Notes: generated from the letters alone by a model not told the origin. A stretch of 64,000 bases of DNA from Afipia sp. (GCA_017308495.1 JAFKES010000079.1:79435-143434); one strand, 5' to 3'; numbered from the stretch's first letter, positions 36,578 through 45,442 are shown. Made by a program: numbers and translations.

Positions 36578-37231
36578 ATTCGCATTCTTCTTGTCGAGGA
36601 CGATCATGACATCGGTGCACGCCTCAAGGAGGGGTTGGCCGGCTTCGGCTTTGTTGTTGAACATGTGGAGGATGGCGAGCAGGCCCTTTCATTTGCACTG
36701 CACGAACTGTTCGATGCGATCGTTCTCGATCTCGGTCTGCCTGTGCTATCCGGCATTGAGGTTCTGCGAGGTTTGCGGCGAGCCGGGTCTACCACGCCGG
36801 TCCTGATCCTGACGGCGCGTAGTAGCTGGACCGAAAAAGTTGAGGGTCTTAACGCCGGGGCCGACGACTACGTGGCGAAGCCGTTTCATGTCGACGAGAT
36901 CGCGGCGCGTCTTCGCGCGCTGATGCGGCGCGTCGCGGGCCAGGCGGCCTCGGAATTGCGCCACGGAGACATCGTGCTCGATCCAGTCGCCGGCACGGCC
37001 ACCATTGCTGGCCGGCCGATCGATCTGACCGCGCAGGAGTTCCGGCTGCTTCACCTCTTCCTGCATCGCATCGGCCGCGTCGTGACGCAGGCCGAGCTGC
37101 TCGATCATCTCTACGGCCTGAATGAGGAACGCAGCTCGAACACCATCGAGGTTTATGTCGGCCGGCTGCGACGCAAGATCGGTCGTGATACGATCAGAAC
37201 GCTGCGCGGTTTGGGTTACAGGTTCGGCTGA
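36578..37231 (+). CDS. OmpR-family response regulator, apparently with an ATT start
   Basis: 217 residues if translation starts at ATT 36578: (I)RILLVEDDHDIGARLKEG, phospho-acceptor Asp 51 (IVLDLGLPVLSG), VAKPFH Lys, and a winged helix (QEFRLLHLFLHRIGRVVTQA, SNTIEVYVGRLRRKIG). Homologues begin MRILLVED, so the ATT sits exactly at the expected start, seven bases after CAGGAGA. A stop lies in frame at 36557, and no ATG, GTG or TTG occurs in between. The next in-frame start, TTG at 36635, would delete the acidic pocket. It is divergent from the CzcC-CzcA operon and probably controls it. Confidence 0.85.
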   Translation: MRILLVEDDHDIGARLKEGLAGFGFVVEHVEDGEQALSFALHELFDAIVLDLGLPVLSGIEVLRGLRRAGSTTPVLILTARSSWTEKVEGLNAGADDYVAKPFHVDEIAARLRALMRRVAGQAASELRHGDIVLDPVAGTATIAGRPIDLTAQEFRLLHLFLHRIGRVVTQAELLDHLYGLNEERSSNTIEVYVGRLRRKIGRDTIRTLRGLGYRFG

Positions 37232-38577
37232 TGATCAAAAGTCTGCGCGCCCGGCTGCTGGTCGGTGTCATTCTCACAACCGTGACAGGTATCGCTGTCG
37301 CCGGCCTGTCGATCTCCGCGTTGTTCCGTGCCCATGTCACCGAGCTGGTCAATGCCGAATTGATCGGTCATCTCGGCGAGCTTGAAAGCCTGTTGACCCG
37401 CACGGCTGATGGACATGTCGCTTTGACGCAGCGGCTCAGCGATCCGCGGTTCGCGCAGCCTGGTGCGGGCTACTACTGGCAGGTGAGTGGCCGCGATGGC
37501 GTCGTTCTGCAATCTGCTTCCCTCGAACCGCAACAGCATTTGCCGTCACCGGCACCAGGTGCGGATCGGGAGCTTGTCCGCTCGGTCGCGGCCGGCCCGA
37601 CCGGCGAGCCGATGATCGCGTACGGGCGACCGTGGGAAACCGAAGCAAGCGGCTATGTGCTTCAGATCGGAGCCGACCAGCGAATCGTCGATGATGTGCT
37701 GATGCACTTTAATCAGGCGCTGATCCTGTCGCTCGGTACGCTGGCGTTCGCCCTGATCGGGGCCGGCGCGTTGCAGGCCTGGTTCGGCCTGCGTCCCATG
37801 CGCCGCCTGCGCGATGCATTGAGCGACATTCGCGCTGGCAGGGCAGAAACCCTGCCGGGAGATTTCCCGTCCGAGGTTCGGCCCCTGGTCGACGACCTCA
37901 ACGCTCTGATCGATGCCAATACCCAGATGGTTCGCCGCGCTCGTACGCAGGCCGGCAACCTGGCGCATGGCCTTAAGACGCCCCTTGCGGTGCTCACAGA
38001 CGAAGCGCGCCGGCTGCTTGCGAGAGGTGATACGGAGGGCGCCGGGGTCCTGACCCACCAGACAGGACGGATGCAGCGTCAGATCGATTTCCAGCTTGCC
38101 CGTGCCCGCGCTGCTGCCAATGCGGGTCTACCCGGCGTCATCACGCCGGTCGAACCAGCCTTCGCCTCGATCGCAGCGGCGATGCGGCGGCTCTATGCGG
38201 ATCGTGCACTCACGATCACTCATTCGGCCGAGTCGGGACTGGTCGCCGCCGTCGATCCCAACGACCTCGATGAGATGGTTGCCAATCTGGTCGACAATGC
38301 CTGCAAGTGGGCGCGCAGCGCTGTCACAATCAAGGCTGCACGCTATTCGCCAACAAAACAACTCGTTATCATGATCGTCGATGATGGGCCTGGCATTCCG
38401 CCCGATGCGCTAAGCCGCGCGTTTGCACCCGGGGAGCGTCTCGACGAAGCCAAGCCGGGCAGTGGGCTCGGCCTCGCGATCGTCCGTGATCTTGCCGCAC
38501 TGCACGGTGGCTCCATTGAACTATCCAACGGCAGCGACGGTGGCCTCCAAGCGACATTGTGTCTCCCCGCGGCCTGA
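37231..38577 (+). CDS. Sensor histidine kinase (PhoQ-like)
   Basis: 448 residues: TM1 (RLLVGVILTTVTGIAVAGLS), a periplasmic sensor of about 130 residues, TM2 (LGTLAFALIGAGALQAWFGL), HAMP, H-box of the HGLKTPL type (NLAHGLKTPLAVL, His near 246) as in PhoQ, N-box NLVDNACKWA, and G boxes DDGPGIPP and GSGLGLAI. It overlaps the regulator stop by one base. With the divergent CzcCA pump it probably forms a metal-responsive switch. All kinase motifs are intact. Confidence 0.92.
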   Translation: MIKSLRARLLVGVILTTVTGIAVAGLSISALFRAHVTELVNAELIGHLGELESLLTRTADGHVALTQRLSDPRFAQPGAGYYWQVSGRDGVVLQSASLEPQQHLPSPAPGADRELVRSVAAGPTGEPMIAYGRPWETEASGYVLQIGADQRIVDDVLMHFNQALILSLGTLAFALIGAGALQAWFGLRPMRRLRDALSDIRAGRAETLPGDFPSEVRPLVDDLNALIDANTQMVRRARTQAGNLAHGLKTPLAVLTDEARRLLARGDTEGAGVLTHQTGRMQRQIDFQLARARAAANAGLPGVITPVEPAFASIAAAMRRLYADRALTITHSAESGLVAAVDPNDLDEMVANLVDNACKWARSAVTIKAARYSPTKQLVIMIVDDGPGIPPDALSRAFAPGERLDEAKPGSGLGLAIVRDLAALHGGSIELSNGSDGGLQATLCLPAA

Positions 38578-38736
38578 CAAATGCGCTCCCCCTAACGATG
38601 GAACGGCTTTCCTGAATCGGCGCGAATGAGCCGTGTGTCCGGCCAGCTCAATCTGGCGCCCGTCCGTCGTCGAGCCTCCTAGCAAGCGGCGGGTTGAGAT
38701 TGTGGAATCTAAACCGATCACGCTACCGGCAATATA

Positions 38737-38753
38737 TTTAGAATGGTTCTAAA
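38737..38753. promoter_or_regulatory. Irr box (iron control element), distal copy
   Basis: TTTAGAATGGTTCTAAA is a perfect 7-3-7 palindrome. It fits the ICE/Irr-box pattern TTTAGAA-N3-TTCTAAA known from Rhizobiales, where the heme-responsive regulator Irr represses or activates iron genes. It lies 125 bases upstream of the VIT1/CCC1 gene. Assignment is by consensus and by the iron-type gene downstream. Confidence 0.75.
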
Positions 38754-38785
38754 ATATTGACGAATGGTGCCCTGCGTGCCATCTA

Positions 38786-38802
38786 ATTAGAATGGTTCTA
38801 AT
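38786..38802. promoter_or_regulatory. Irr box (iron control element), proximal copy
   Basis: ATTAGAATGGTTCTAAT is a second palindrome with the same TTAGAA-TGG-TTCTAA core, centred 49 bases from the first and 75 bases before the start codon at 38878. Two copies in one promoter region argue against chance. The core spacer (TGG) is identical in both, which suggests duplication or selection. Confidence 0.75.
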
Positions 38803-38877
38803 TTGATGCGCCGAGGCAGTCGGTTGGCCGCACTGTCGTGATTCTGAGCCTGTCGTTCGCCTTCCGGAGCACTGCCT

Positions 38878-39573
38878 ATGCGCGCCTTGCACAAGGAGAA
38901 TCATCTTATCGAACGCATTGGCTGGCTTCGCGCTGCCGTGCTGGGCGCCAATGACGGGCTGATCTCGACGTCGAGTCTCATCGTTGGTGTGGCGGCCGCG
39001 ACTGCGGCCACTCATGAAATCCTCGTAGCGGGCGTCGCGGGGCTGGTCGCCGGGGCGATGTCGATGGCGGCGGGCGAATATGTCTCGGTCAGCTCCCAGG
39101 CCGACACGGAAAAAGCCGATATGGCACGTGAACGCCATGAACTGGCCACGCAGCCGGAAGCGGAGTTGTCCGAACTCGCCGCGATCTATGAGCGGCGCGG
39201 TGTGGCGCCGGATCTCGCCCACCAGGTTGCCGAGCAGATGATGGCAAAGGATGCACTCGAAGCCCATGCGCGCGACGAGCTCGGACTGGCGAGCCACGTG
39301 ATGGCAAGGCCTGTGCAGGCGGCCTTCACATCCGCGGTGACCTTCGCCACGGGTGCGGCCTTGCCGCTGATCGTCGCACTGCTCGCGCCGACCGGGATGG
39401 TCACCTGGGCTGTATCTATCGCCTGTTTAATCGGACTTGCAGCGCTTGGAGCGATAGGTGCGCTCGCGGGCGGCGCCAGCGTCTGGAAGCAGACGATCCG
39501 AGCCGGGTTCTGGGGCGCCGTCGCCATGGCGTCGACGGCCGTCATCGGCTCCCTCATTGGTCGAGCGATTTGA
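38878..39573 (+). CDS. VIT1/CCC1-family iron/manganese transporter
   Basis: 231 residues: NHLIERIGWLRAAVLGANDG with the conserved Asp of TM1, GVAGLVAGAMSMAAGEYVSV (TM2 with the M..GEYVS signature), a cytoplasmic Glu-rich metal-binding domain (PEAELSELAAIYERRGVAPD, AEQMMAKDALEAHARDELGL) and three C-terminal helices. The family moves Fe(II) or Mn(II) out of the cytosol. Two Irr boxes precede it, so it should be turned on or off with iron. It ends two bases before the P-type ATPase gene. Confidence 0.92.
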   Translation: MRALHKENHLIERIGWLRAAVLGANDGLISTSSLIVGVAAATAATHEILVAGVAGLVAGAMSMAAGEYVSVSSQADTEKADMARERHELATQPEAELSELAAIYERRGVAPDLAHQVAEQMMAKDALEAHARDELGLASHVMARPVQAAFTSAVTFATGAALPLIVALLAPTGMVTWAVSIACLIGLAALGAIGALAGGASVWKQTIRAGFWGAVAMASTAVIGSLIGRAI

Positions 39574-39575
39574 TC

Positions 39576-41534
39576 ATGAAGCGCCTACCATTCGACACTC
39601 CGACGGTGATGTCGCTCCTGACCGTCTTGGGGATGATTCTGGCTACGGCCGGAACCTGGCCGCCATCCGACGGGCTCGGCGTTCTCCTGAGGCCGGGGCT
39701 GGTGCTGGTCTATTTTGCCGGAGGGTTTCCGGCCGCATGGAACGCCCTGTCGGCGCTGTGGCGGGAGCACATCCTCGATATCGATCTTCTGATGGTCATC
39801 GCCGCGATCGCCGCTGCGGTCGTCGGTGCGCCGTTTGAGGGTGCCGTGTTGCTGACGCTTTTCAGTGTCTCCGCGACGCTGGAGCATCAGGCGCTTGGGC
39901 GCGCGCGCCGTGCTGTCGAAGCCTTGATGGCGCTCCGCCCGGAAACAGCCTTCCGCAAGAACACGGATGGCACGGTCGCGGAAGTCCCCGCCGCCGAGCT
40001 CGCCGTCGGAGATGTCGTGATTTTGCGCCCCGGCGCCCGCGTGCCGGCCGACGGCATCATCGTGCAAGGACGCGGCGGCATCGACGAGGCCAACATCACC
40101 GGTGAATCCATGCCTGTCTCTAAGGAGCCGGGCGAGCAGGTGTTGGAAGCGACCGTCAATCTGGATGGAATTCTGGAGGTGGCCGTCGTCAAAACAATCG
40201 GCGACAGCACGATCGCACGCATGATCCAACTCGTGACGGAGGCCCAGGAAGCAAAGGCTCCGTCCGAGCGTTTCAGCGCATGGTTCGGGCAACGCTACAC
40301 CGTCGCGGTCCTGTTAGGGGCTATCCTCGCCTTTGCAGCTTTTCATTTGCTGGGGCAGGACTGGGAACAGGCTCTGTACAAGGCTGCGACGCTGCTCGTC
40401 GCCGCGAGCCCGTGCGCGGTCGTCATATCCGTGCCGGCCGCGATCTTGTCGGCGCTTTCGGCGGCGGCGCGGGGCGGGGTGCTGTTCAAGGGAGGCGGTG
40501 CGCTCGAAACATTGGCGTCGGTCGACACCTTCGCCTTCGACAAGACCGGCACACTGACCAATGGACGTGCGGCGGTCACGCAAGTCATCACGCTGGACGG
40601 AGATGAGCGCCGTTTCCTGTCCCTTCTCGCGGGGCTCGAAGCTCATTCCGAGCATCATATCGCAGCAGCCATCCGGCGAGAGGTCGCTACCCGCGGTATC
40701 GAGCCAGCGAAAGTCGTGGACGTCAGCTCCCGTGCGGGTGCCGGGATCGTGGGATCGGACGAACTTGGCTCGGTATGGGCCGGTAACCCTTACCTCGCTC
40801 GGGACATGAGCGCATTCATTGACCGCGCCGAATTACGCAAGCTGCAGGACAGCGCGCAGACCGTCATCTATCTGGGACGTGAGTCATCCATCCTCGGCGC
40901 CGTCAGCGTGGCGGATGAGGCGCGAACGAGCTCTGCGACGGCGCTTGCGGCCCTGCGTTCAGGCGGTGTGCGTCGCATCGTCATGATGACGGGCGACCGC
41001 CGGCCGGTGGCGTTGCGGATCGGGATGGAGCTTGGCCTCGGGCCGGAGGAGATCCACGCCGAGATGTTGCCGCAGGATAAGGTGCAGCGCGTCGGCGAAC
41101 TGGCGGCGCGCGGCAAGGTCGCTTTCGTGGGAGACGGCGTGAATGACGCGGCCGCTCTTGCCCGCGCTGACGTCGGCATCGCGATGGGCGCGGCCGGTTC
41201 GGATGTCGCGCTTCAGGCCGCCGACGTGGCCCTGTTGTCGGAAGACATGAAAAAACTGGCCGATGCGTACCGGCTGGCTCGGCGGACGGCCCGGGTCATT
41301 CGGCAAAATCTCACGGTTGCGATCGGCGCCATGCTGGTGCTTGTTACAGGCGGACTGTTCTTCAATCTGCCGCTGCCGCTAGCAGTCGTCGGACACGAGG
41401 GCGGCACCGTGCTCGTTGTCCTCAACGGTCTGCGCCTTCTGTCCGACAGAATTCGCAATGACGACGAATCCACACCCGCTCCTCGGCCGCAGGATCGCCA
41501 GCGCGCATCAACCCTCCTGTCGGAAACATCGTGA
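39576..41534 (+). CDS. P1B-4-like metal-exporting ATPase (SPC motif)
   Basis: 652 residues. It has six membrane helices and no N-terminal Cys domain, then GARVPADG and TGESMPVSKEPG (actuator), the transmembrane motif AASPCAVVIS near residue 277, DKTGTLT near 322, SEHHIAAAI and GDGVNDAAAL. SPC in place of CPC, with a short N-terminus, marks the P1B-4 group (CoaT, CtpD, PfeT), whose members export Co(II) or Fe(II). Coupling with a VIT1 protein under Irr boxes favours Fe(II). The ATG at 39576 is preferred to an in-frame TTG two codons earlier. Confidence 0.88.
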   Translation: MKRLPFDTPTVMSLLTVLGMILATAGTWPPSDGLGVLLRPGLVLVYFAGGFPAAWNALSALWREHILDIDLLMVIAAIAAAVVGAPFEGAVLLTLFSVSATLEHQALGRARRAVEALMALRPETAFRKNTDGTVAEVPAAELAVGDVVILRPGARVPADGIIVQGRGGIDEANITGESMPVSKEPGEQVLEATVNLDGILEVAVVKTIGDSTIARMIQLVTEAQEAKAPSERFSAWFGQRYTVAVLLGAILAFAAFHLLGQDWEQALYKAATLLVAASPCAVVISVPAAILSALSAAARGGVLFKGGGALETLASVDTFAFDKTGTLTNGRAAVTQVITLDGDERRFLSLLAGLEAHSEHHIAAAIRREVATRGIEPAKVVDVSSRAGAGIVGSDELGSVWAGNPYLARDMSAFIDRAELRKLQDSAQTVIYLGRESSILGAVSVADEARTSSATALAALRSGGVRRIVMMTGDRRPVALRIGMELGLGPEEIHAEMLPQDKVQRVGELAARGKVAFVGDGVNDAAALARADVGIAMGAAGSDVALQAADVALLSEDMKKLADAYRLARRTARVIRQNLTVAIGAMLVLVTGGLFFNLPLPLAVVGHEGGTVLVVLNGLRLLSDRIRNDDESTPAPRPQDRQRASTLLSETS

Positions 41535-41614
41535 ATCGCAGCGGCACCGCGGCGCATGCAATTGCCGCGCATCGCTTCGGTGCCGGTGCGTAGATATCTC
41601 AAGAAGGCCTCGCC

Positions 41615-42129
41615 ATGCCACAAAATTCTTCCCGCTACCCGACCAGCATGATCGTCATTCACTGGCTGACAGCTCTTTGGTTCTCGGTGCCTGGCTGACC
41701 GCCGAAAGCGGCCGCAAGGTGATCGACAATCCGCCGCTGCTCCACTTTGCGCTGGGGCTTGCGGTGCTCGTGCTGGTGCTGCCCCGGCTGATCCTGCGCC
41801 TGGCCGGCGCCGCCCCAGCGGCCGCTACGCAGGACGGCTGGCTTGCAATCGCGACGAAGGCTGGCCACAGTCTGCTTTATCTGCTGCTGATCGCGCTGCC
41901 GATCAGCGGCTGGTATGCAGCATCGCGGCTGGGCGTCTCCATCTCGTTCTTCGGACTGCAGCTTCCAGCCATCACCGCAGCCGTCCAGGGCCCTCCCGGC
42001 TTGATCGCCGATCTCCACGAGAATGCTGGCAACATCATTCTCTACCTTGCCGGCTTGCACGCGGTGATGGCCCTCTGGCACCAGTTCATCCTACGTGATG
42101 GCACGCTGAAGCGCATGTCCCTGTACTGA
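41615..42129 (+). pseudogene. Cytochrome b561 gene with one-base frameshift
   Basis: The frame from ATG 41615 reads MPQNSSRYPTSMIVIHWLTA and stops after FSVPG. The next frame gives the natural continuation from LVLGAWLTAESGRKV to the end at 42129, including LLHFALGLAV, AGHSLLYLLLIALPISG and AGLHAVMALWHQF, with the heme-ligand histidines of a four-helix b561. One base is missing near 41675 (ACAGCTCTTTGG). Otherwise length (about 171 codons) is normal. It would pass electrons from quinol or superoxide. A sequencing error could also explain a single lesion. Confidence 0.8.
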
Positions 42130-42225
42130 GAGCCTAGTTGTCCTCTTCAGCCGACTCTCTTTCGTCAGCTCCCTGCCGGCAGAACTCGACGGCATCGCCA
42201 TGGCAGGCTCCATGAATGAAGCCCG

Positions 42226-42507
42226 TCAGGCAATCGAAGACAAATTCGCCGCCGGCCTCATTAAACAGGATGTAGGTGCTCGCCAAGGCTTCGCGATCCA
42301 TCGGGCCGTCCAGTCCAGAACAAGCCGCGTAATCCGGCTATCGTAGCGTACTCCAGCGGTGAATGTTGTGGTTTTCCAATGTCCGTGCGGAACGGCCGCA
42401 CGACATTGCTCGCCACGCGGGGGGCGCCCGTAAAGCCTCTCCATTTTGGTGTTGGAGCTGGTCTCGTCAGTGACGACGAGACACTCCGAGCTACGAGAAA
42501 ATCGCAC
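42226..42507 (-). pseudogene. IS630-family transposase fragment
   Basis: The minus frame carries LVVTDETSSNTKMERLYGRP PRG, then AAVPHGHWKTTTFTAGVR, matching the central DDE region of IS630 transposases (first catalytic Asp in the DET motif). A shift near 42330 moves the next piece (LDGPMDREAL) into another frame, and the second Asp and Glu are absent. No terminal repeats or TA duplication could be set. It separates the iron-export genes from the second ABC copy. Confidence 0.7.
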
Positions 42508-42573
42508 GTAGCTATCTTGCCGTTGTCACTCTCGCCGCAACGATCCTATAGCTGCGGTAACTGTCCACACCAC

Positions 42574-42951
42574 CTAGCTAGGCCGTCTGTTTCTGAGCGC
42601 AACCGTCGCAATCGCTGTCCAAACCGCAATCCGAAGGATCATCGCGCCCATCGTACGCGTCTCGTAAGATCCACCCAGCCATATATACCACAGGAAGGCA
42701 GCATATACCCCAGTTGTAGCCAACGCGATGCCAATGGAAAGCTCTCGCGCCCATCCTGCCTCACGCCACAAGCCGGCGCCTGCCAGCATATAGGCAAATC
42801 CTGCAACAAAATTGAACCACAACACAAAGGGCACAACAGCGCCCATACTTACACCGCCAAACAGCGCCCGACCGCCGGAGACAACAGTCACAAGACCGAA
42901 AAGGATTGCGAGGAGAGCGACAATCGTCAGAGCGATCGGGCGACCCGTCAT
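42574..42951 (-). CDS. Small four-helix membrane protein
   Basis: 125 residues with four hydrophobic segments: MTGRPIALTIVALLAILFGL, VVPFVLWFNFVAGFAYMLAG, SIGIALATTGVYAAFLWYIW and MILRIAVWTAIATVAL, separated by short loops, one acidic (GLWREAGWARE). Family not recognised. It lies 15 bases downstream of the truncated ABC ATPase copy on the same strand, so it may be what remains of a second exporter operon. The frame is intact. Confidence 0.55.
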   Translation of the reverse strand: MTGRPIALTIVALLAILFGLVTVVSGGRALFGGVSMGAVVPFVLWFNFVAGFAYMLAGAGLWREAGWARELSIGIALATTGVYAAFLWYIWLGGSYETRTMGAMILRIAVWTAIATVALRNRRPS

Positions 42952-42963
42952 GATATCTTTCCA

Positions 42964-43533
42964 AGGTCAGGCATCGGTCAGGCGACCGTCGCGAAGGTGG
43001 AATATGCGATCGAAACGATCGAAAATCTTTTCGTCATGTGTGACGGCAATGATCGCGGCATCGTGCTCAACTGCGAGCTTGCGCAACAGATCCATGACGA
43101 TACCGGCGCGCTTGGAATCGAGCGCGGCAGTCGGTTCGTCGGCGAGAATGATACGCGGGCTGTTGGCCAGCGCGCGGGCGATCGCGACGCGCTGAGCCTC
43201 TCCGCCGGATAGTTTGGCTGGCATAGCGTGCTTACGGTGGCCAACCTCCAGATCGTCCAGCAAGGCGCTGGCTCGTTTGCGCGCCGTTGCCGCATCGGCT
43301 CCTGCCAATTGCTGGACAATGGCTACATTGTCGGTCGCATCGAGGAAGGGCAGCAAGTTGTGAAATTGAAAGATGAAGCCGATTTTGTCGAGCCTCAGGC
43401 GCCGCAAGTTGCTGCGCTGCCACTCTCCATCACGCAGAACCAGCTCGCCGTCGAGTTCCATGGAGCCTGCCGACGGATCGAGAATGCAGCCGATGACGTT
43501 GAGGAGAGTGGTCTTGCCGGAGCCGGAGGGGCC
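42964..43533. repeat. 570-bp diverged repeat, copy B (ABC ATPase fragment)
   Basis: Partner of 14163-14732. The sharp right end of similarity at about 43533 marks a recombination or insertion junction; the sequence beyond (43534-43777) has no counterpart in the first cluster. Equal direct repeats 28.8 kb apart could support recombination that loops out the region between them. Confidence 0.7.
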
Positions 43534-43545
43534 ACTTCGCTCGGC
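42967..43545 (-). pseudogene. Second copy of the ABC exporter ATPase, N-terminus lost
   Basis: From the Walker A motif (GPSGSGKTT, codons near 43535) to the C-terminus (DRIFHLRDGRLTDA) this matches the gene at 14166 closely, including LSGGEAQRVAIARAL and ADEPTAALDSKRAG. About 45 N-terminal residues are missing. Upstream of Walker A the frame runs into unrelated sequence with an in-frame TAG at about 43560. An internal ATG at 43461 would give a protein without Walker A. It is therefore dead. Confidence 0.8.
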
Positions 43546-43777
43546 CGCGCCCTTGAGCTATTCGATCATGCTGTCTCTGACCGCCGCGAGATGCTCCGAA
43601 CTTTGCCGCCCGACCAGAGTCGCCTCCGGGCGCTCTAGGAGCGGGTAGCCATCGAGCGTAGGGCATGAGATTGCATCAATGGAGTACGAGATCGCGGGTT
43701 GCTCGGAGCGGCCTCTCGGCTACGCTATCGACCCCTCACGCCCCAGGAGCCAGATTGTCTGCCGTTTTGGGCGAAGG
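43546..43777. other. Junction stretch between the ABC fragment and the element backbone
   Basis: The minus frame here reads SCPTLDGYPLLERPEATLVG RQ and then EHLAAVRDSMIE before a stop at about 43560. It looks like the C-terminus of a real protein, but I cannot name it. No terminal repeat or attachment site was recognised. This is the border between the metal island and the DUF736/ArdC backbone. Confidence 0.35.
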
Positions 43778-44104
43778 CTATTCCGTAGGATTCCAGATCA
43801 CGGCAAATTCGTCGTCGTTCTCTGAGCCCGCCATCCGACCAAGGTTGGCGTAAAGTTTCCGGGGCCCGAATTCTGGTGCGGCGAAGGAGAGCGCAACATA
43901 GTCGGCTCCGGTCTCCTTGTTCTTCCGATCCCAGCCGCCACCAATCTCGGCGTCATTGCCGTAGATGCGATAGTCTGGTTGATCGCTGTCAGGCTTCTTG
44001 TCCTTGTTCGGCAGGATTTTCAGTGACGCGGAGATCGAAAGCGTGCGCAGCGTGCCACGGTAAGAACCGTCGTCGAGCTTGTTGACGAATCCTATGGCTG
44101 GCAT
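43778..44104 (-). CDS. DUF736-family protein
   Basis: 108 residues from MPAIGFVNKLDDGSYRGTLR TL to FAVIWNPTE, including KILPNKDKKPDSDQPDYRIY and GGGWDRKNKETGADYVALSF. This is the complete DUF736 domain, a small protein common on alphaproteobacterial conjugative elements, of unknown function. The start at 44104 follows GGGGAGT; the open frame continues upstream another 216 bases but that part is not conserved in character. It reads away from the rest of the backbone. Confidence 0.85.
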   Translation of the reverse strand: MPAIGFVNKLDDGSYRGTLRTLSISASLKILPNKDKKPDSDQPDYRIYGNDAEIGGGWDRKNKETGADYVALSFAAPEFGPRKLYANLGRMAGSENDDEFAVIWNPTE

Positions 44105-44539
44105 GTGATGACTCCCCGGTTGATGTTGGCTGGCGTTCGGCTTGGCGTGCTCGACGACCTCGTCCGCAGCGGGGGGATTGCCGAGGGGCGTTCCAATCTC
44201 AAGCAGTCGCGACAGTCCACGTCCCCGCATTTCGATGGCCTCTGAATTGGCGGATGCGCCGTTGCCGGAAACATCCACCAGCCTTCCCGGGTTCGCACCC
44301 CGTCGGAAACGACAGGTCACGCTAGCCCCCCGATCCCTGTGAAATCACCCGCGCCCCTCGCGGGTCCGTCGGAGGCCTCGGCGCGACCGGAACCGGACGG
44401 ACCAAAAGACTTGTCAACGCCCCCGTGCCTCCGCAGGCTTCGCGGCTGGTCGGCCTCGCCCAGGCAAGGACGGGAAAAAACGAAGCCAACCGAAGAAAGG
44501 ACTGGACATCACCGCTGTGGCGGGTTCGGCGTAGGTGTC
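44105..44539. other. Divergent intergenic region between DUF736 and the Toprim gene
   Basis: About 435 bases with no supported gene. Frames are open on both strands, as is usual in GC-rich DNA, but give no domain. It must hold the promoters for the leftward DUF736 gene and the rightward Toprim-ArdC series. No clear palindrome was seen. Confidence 0.45.
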
Positions 44540-45442
44540 ATGGAAAAGTACGATATCGAGAAGCTGAAGAAAACGGTCCCCTGCGCGGCCTTGCTTGAGA
44601 AGGCCGGCTGGAAGATCGACATCGCGGAAAGCACCCGCGACGCGATCAAGTATCGGCTCGGCGAGGGCAAGATCGTCATCGTCATCCACGATGGCCGAGG
44701 CTGGTTTGACCCGATGTCGCCAAAAAAGGGCGATGTCTTCAACCTCGCCGAACATCTCGGCGCTGACGGTTTCGAGGAGGCGCTGGAGCAAGTCGCCGAC
44801 CTTGTCGGTTTTAAGCCGACCGAGCCCGCCTGGAAACGGCCCATCCGGAACAAACCAACGGCGCCGGTCGGCCGCCGCTGGGCCGAACGCTCGAAACCGC
44901 GCCCCGGCACGCCGGCCTGGCGCTATCTCACCGAGGCGCGTGCCATTCCCGACCACCTCATCCAGGAGGTCGTCGATCAGAACCTCCTGCGCGAGGGACC
45001 GCGTGGCAGCATGTGGGCAGCTCACTTCGATGACGCCGGCGCAGTCGTCGGCTGGGAAGAGCGCGGCCCGGAATGGCGCGGTTTCGCGACCGGCGGATCG
45101 AAGGTGCTATTTCGCCTCGGACCAGCGCAGGCGAAGCGCGTCTGCACGACCGAGGCGGCGATCGACGCGATGAGCCTCGCCGCCATCGAGGGCCTGCGCC
45201 ACGATTCACTCTATGTCAGCACTGGTGGCGGCTGGTCGCCGGCGACGGACGCCGCCATCCGCGCCCTCGCTGGGCGTCCAGACGCGCTGCTGGTTGCCGC
45301 GACCGATAGCAACCTGCAGGGCGACGTGTTCGGCGATCGCATCCGCGCGATCGCCGAAGCAGAGGGTTGCCGCTTCGAACGGCTGCGTTCGCGCGAAGAC
45401 GATTGGAATGAGGAGCTCAAAGCGATTCGGCACCGTGCCTAG
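44540..45442 (+). CDS. DUF3991/Toprim-domain protein (plasmid primase-like)
   Basis: 300 residues from MEKYDIEKLKKTVPCAALLE. An N-terminal CHC2-like segment (YRLGEGKIVIVIHDGRGWFD, GDVFNLAEHLGADG) is followed by DUF3991 (ARAIPDHLIQEVVDQNLLRE) and a Toprim fold (VCTTEAAIDAMSL with its acidic residue, then LLVAATDSNLQGDVFGDRIR). Such proteins resemble mobile-element primases. The start is set by similarity of the N-terminus and the clean M; an in-frame extension to 44339 is low in character. It precedes ardC by a structured leader. Confidence 0.82.
   Translation: MEKYDIEKLKKTVPCAALLEKAGWKIDIAESTRDAIKYRLGEGKIVIVIHDGRGWFDPMSPKKGDVFNLAEHLGADGFEEALEQVADLVGFKPTEPAWKRPIRNKPTAPVGRRWAERSKPRPGTPAWRYLTEARAIPDHLIQEVVDQNLLREGPRGSMWAAHFDDAGAVVGWEERGPEWRGFATGGSKVLFRLGPAQAKRVCTTEAAIDAMSLAAIEGLRHDSLYVSTGGGWSPATDAAIRALAGRPDALLVAATDSNLQGDVFGDRIRAIAEAEGCRFERLRSREDDWNEELKAIRHRA

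Noticed and set aside
43461..43545. Second ABC ATPase as a working short gene starting at 43461
   Set aside because: This start omits the Walker A loop, which lies upstream at about 43520-43545, and no permease or adaptor accompanies it.
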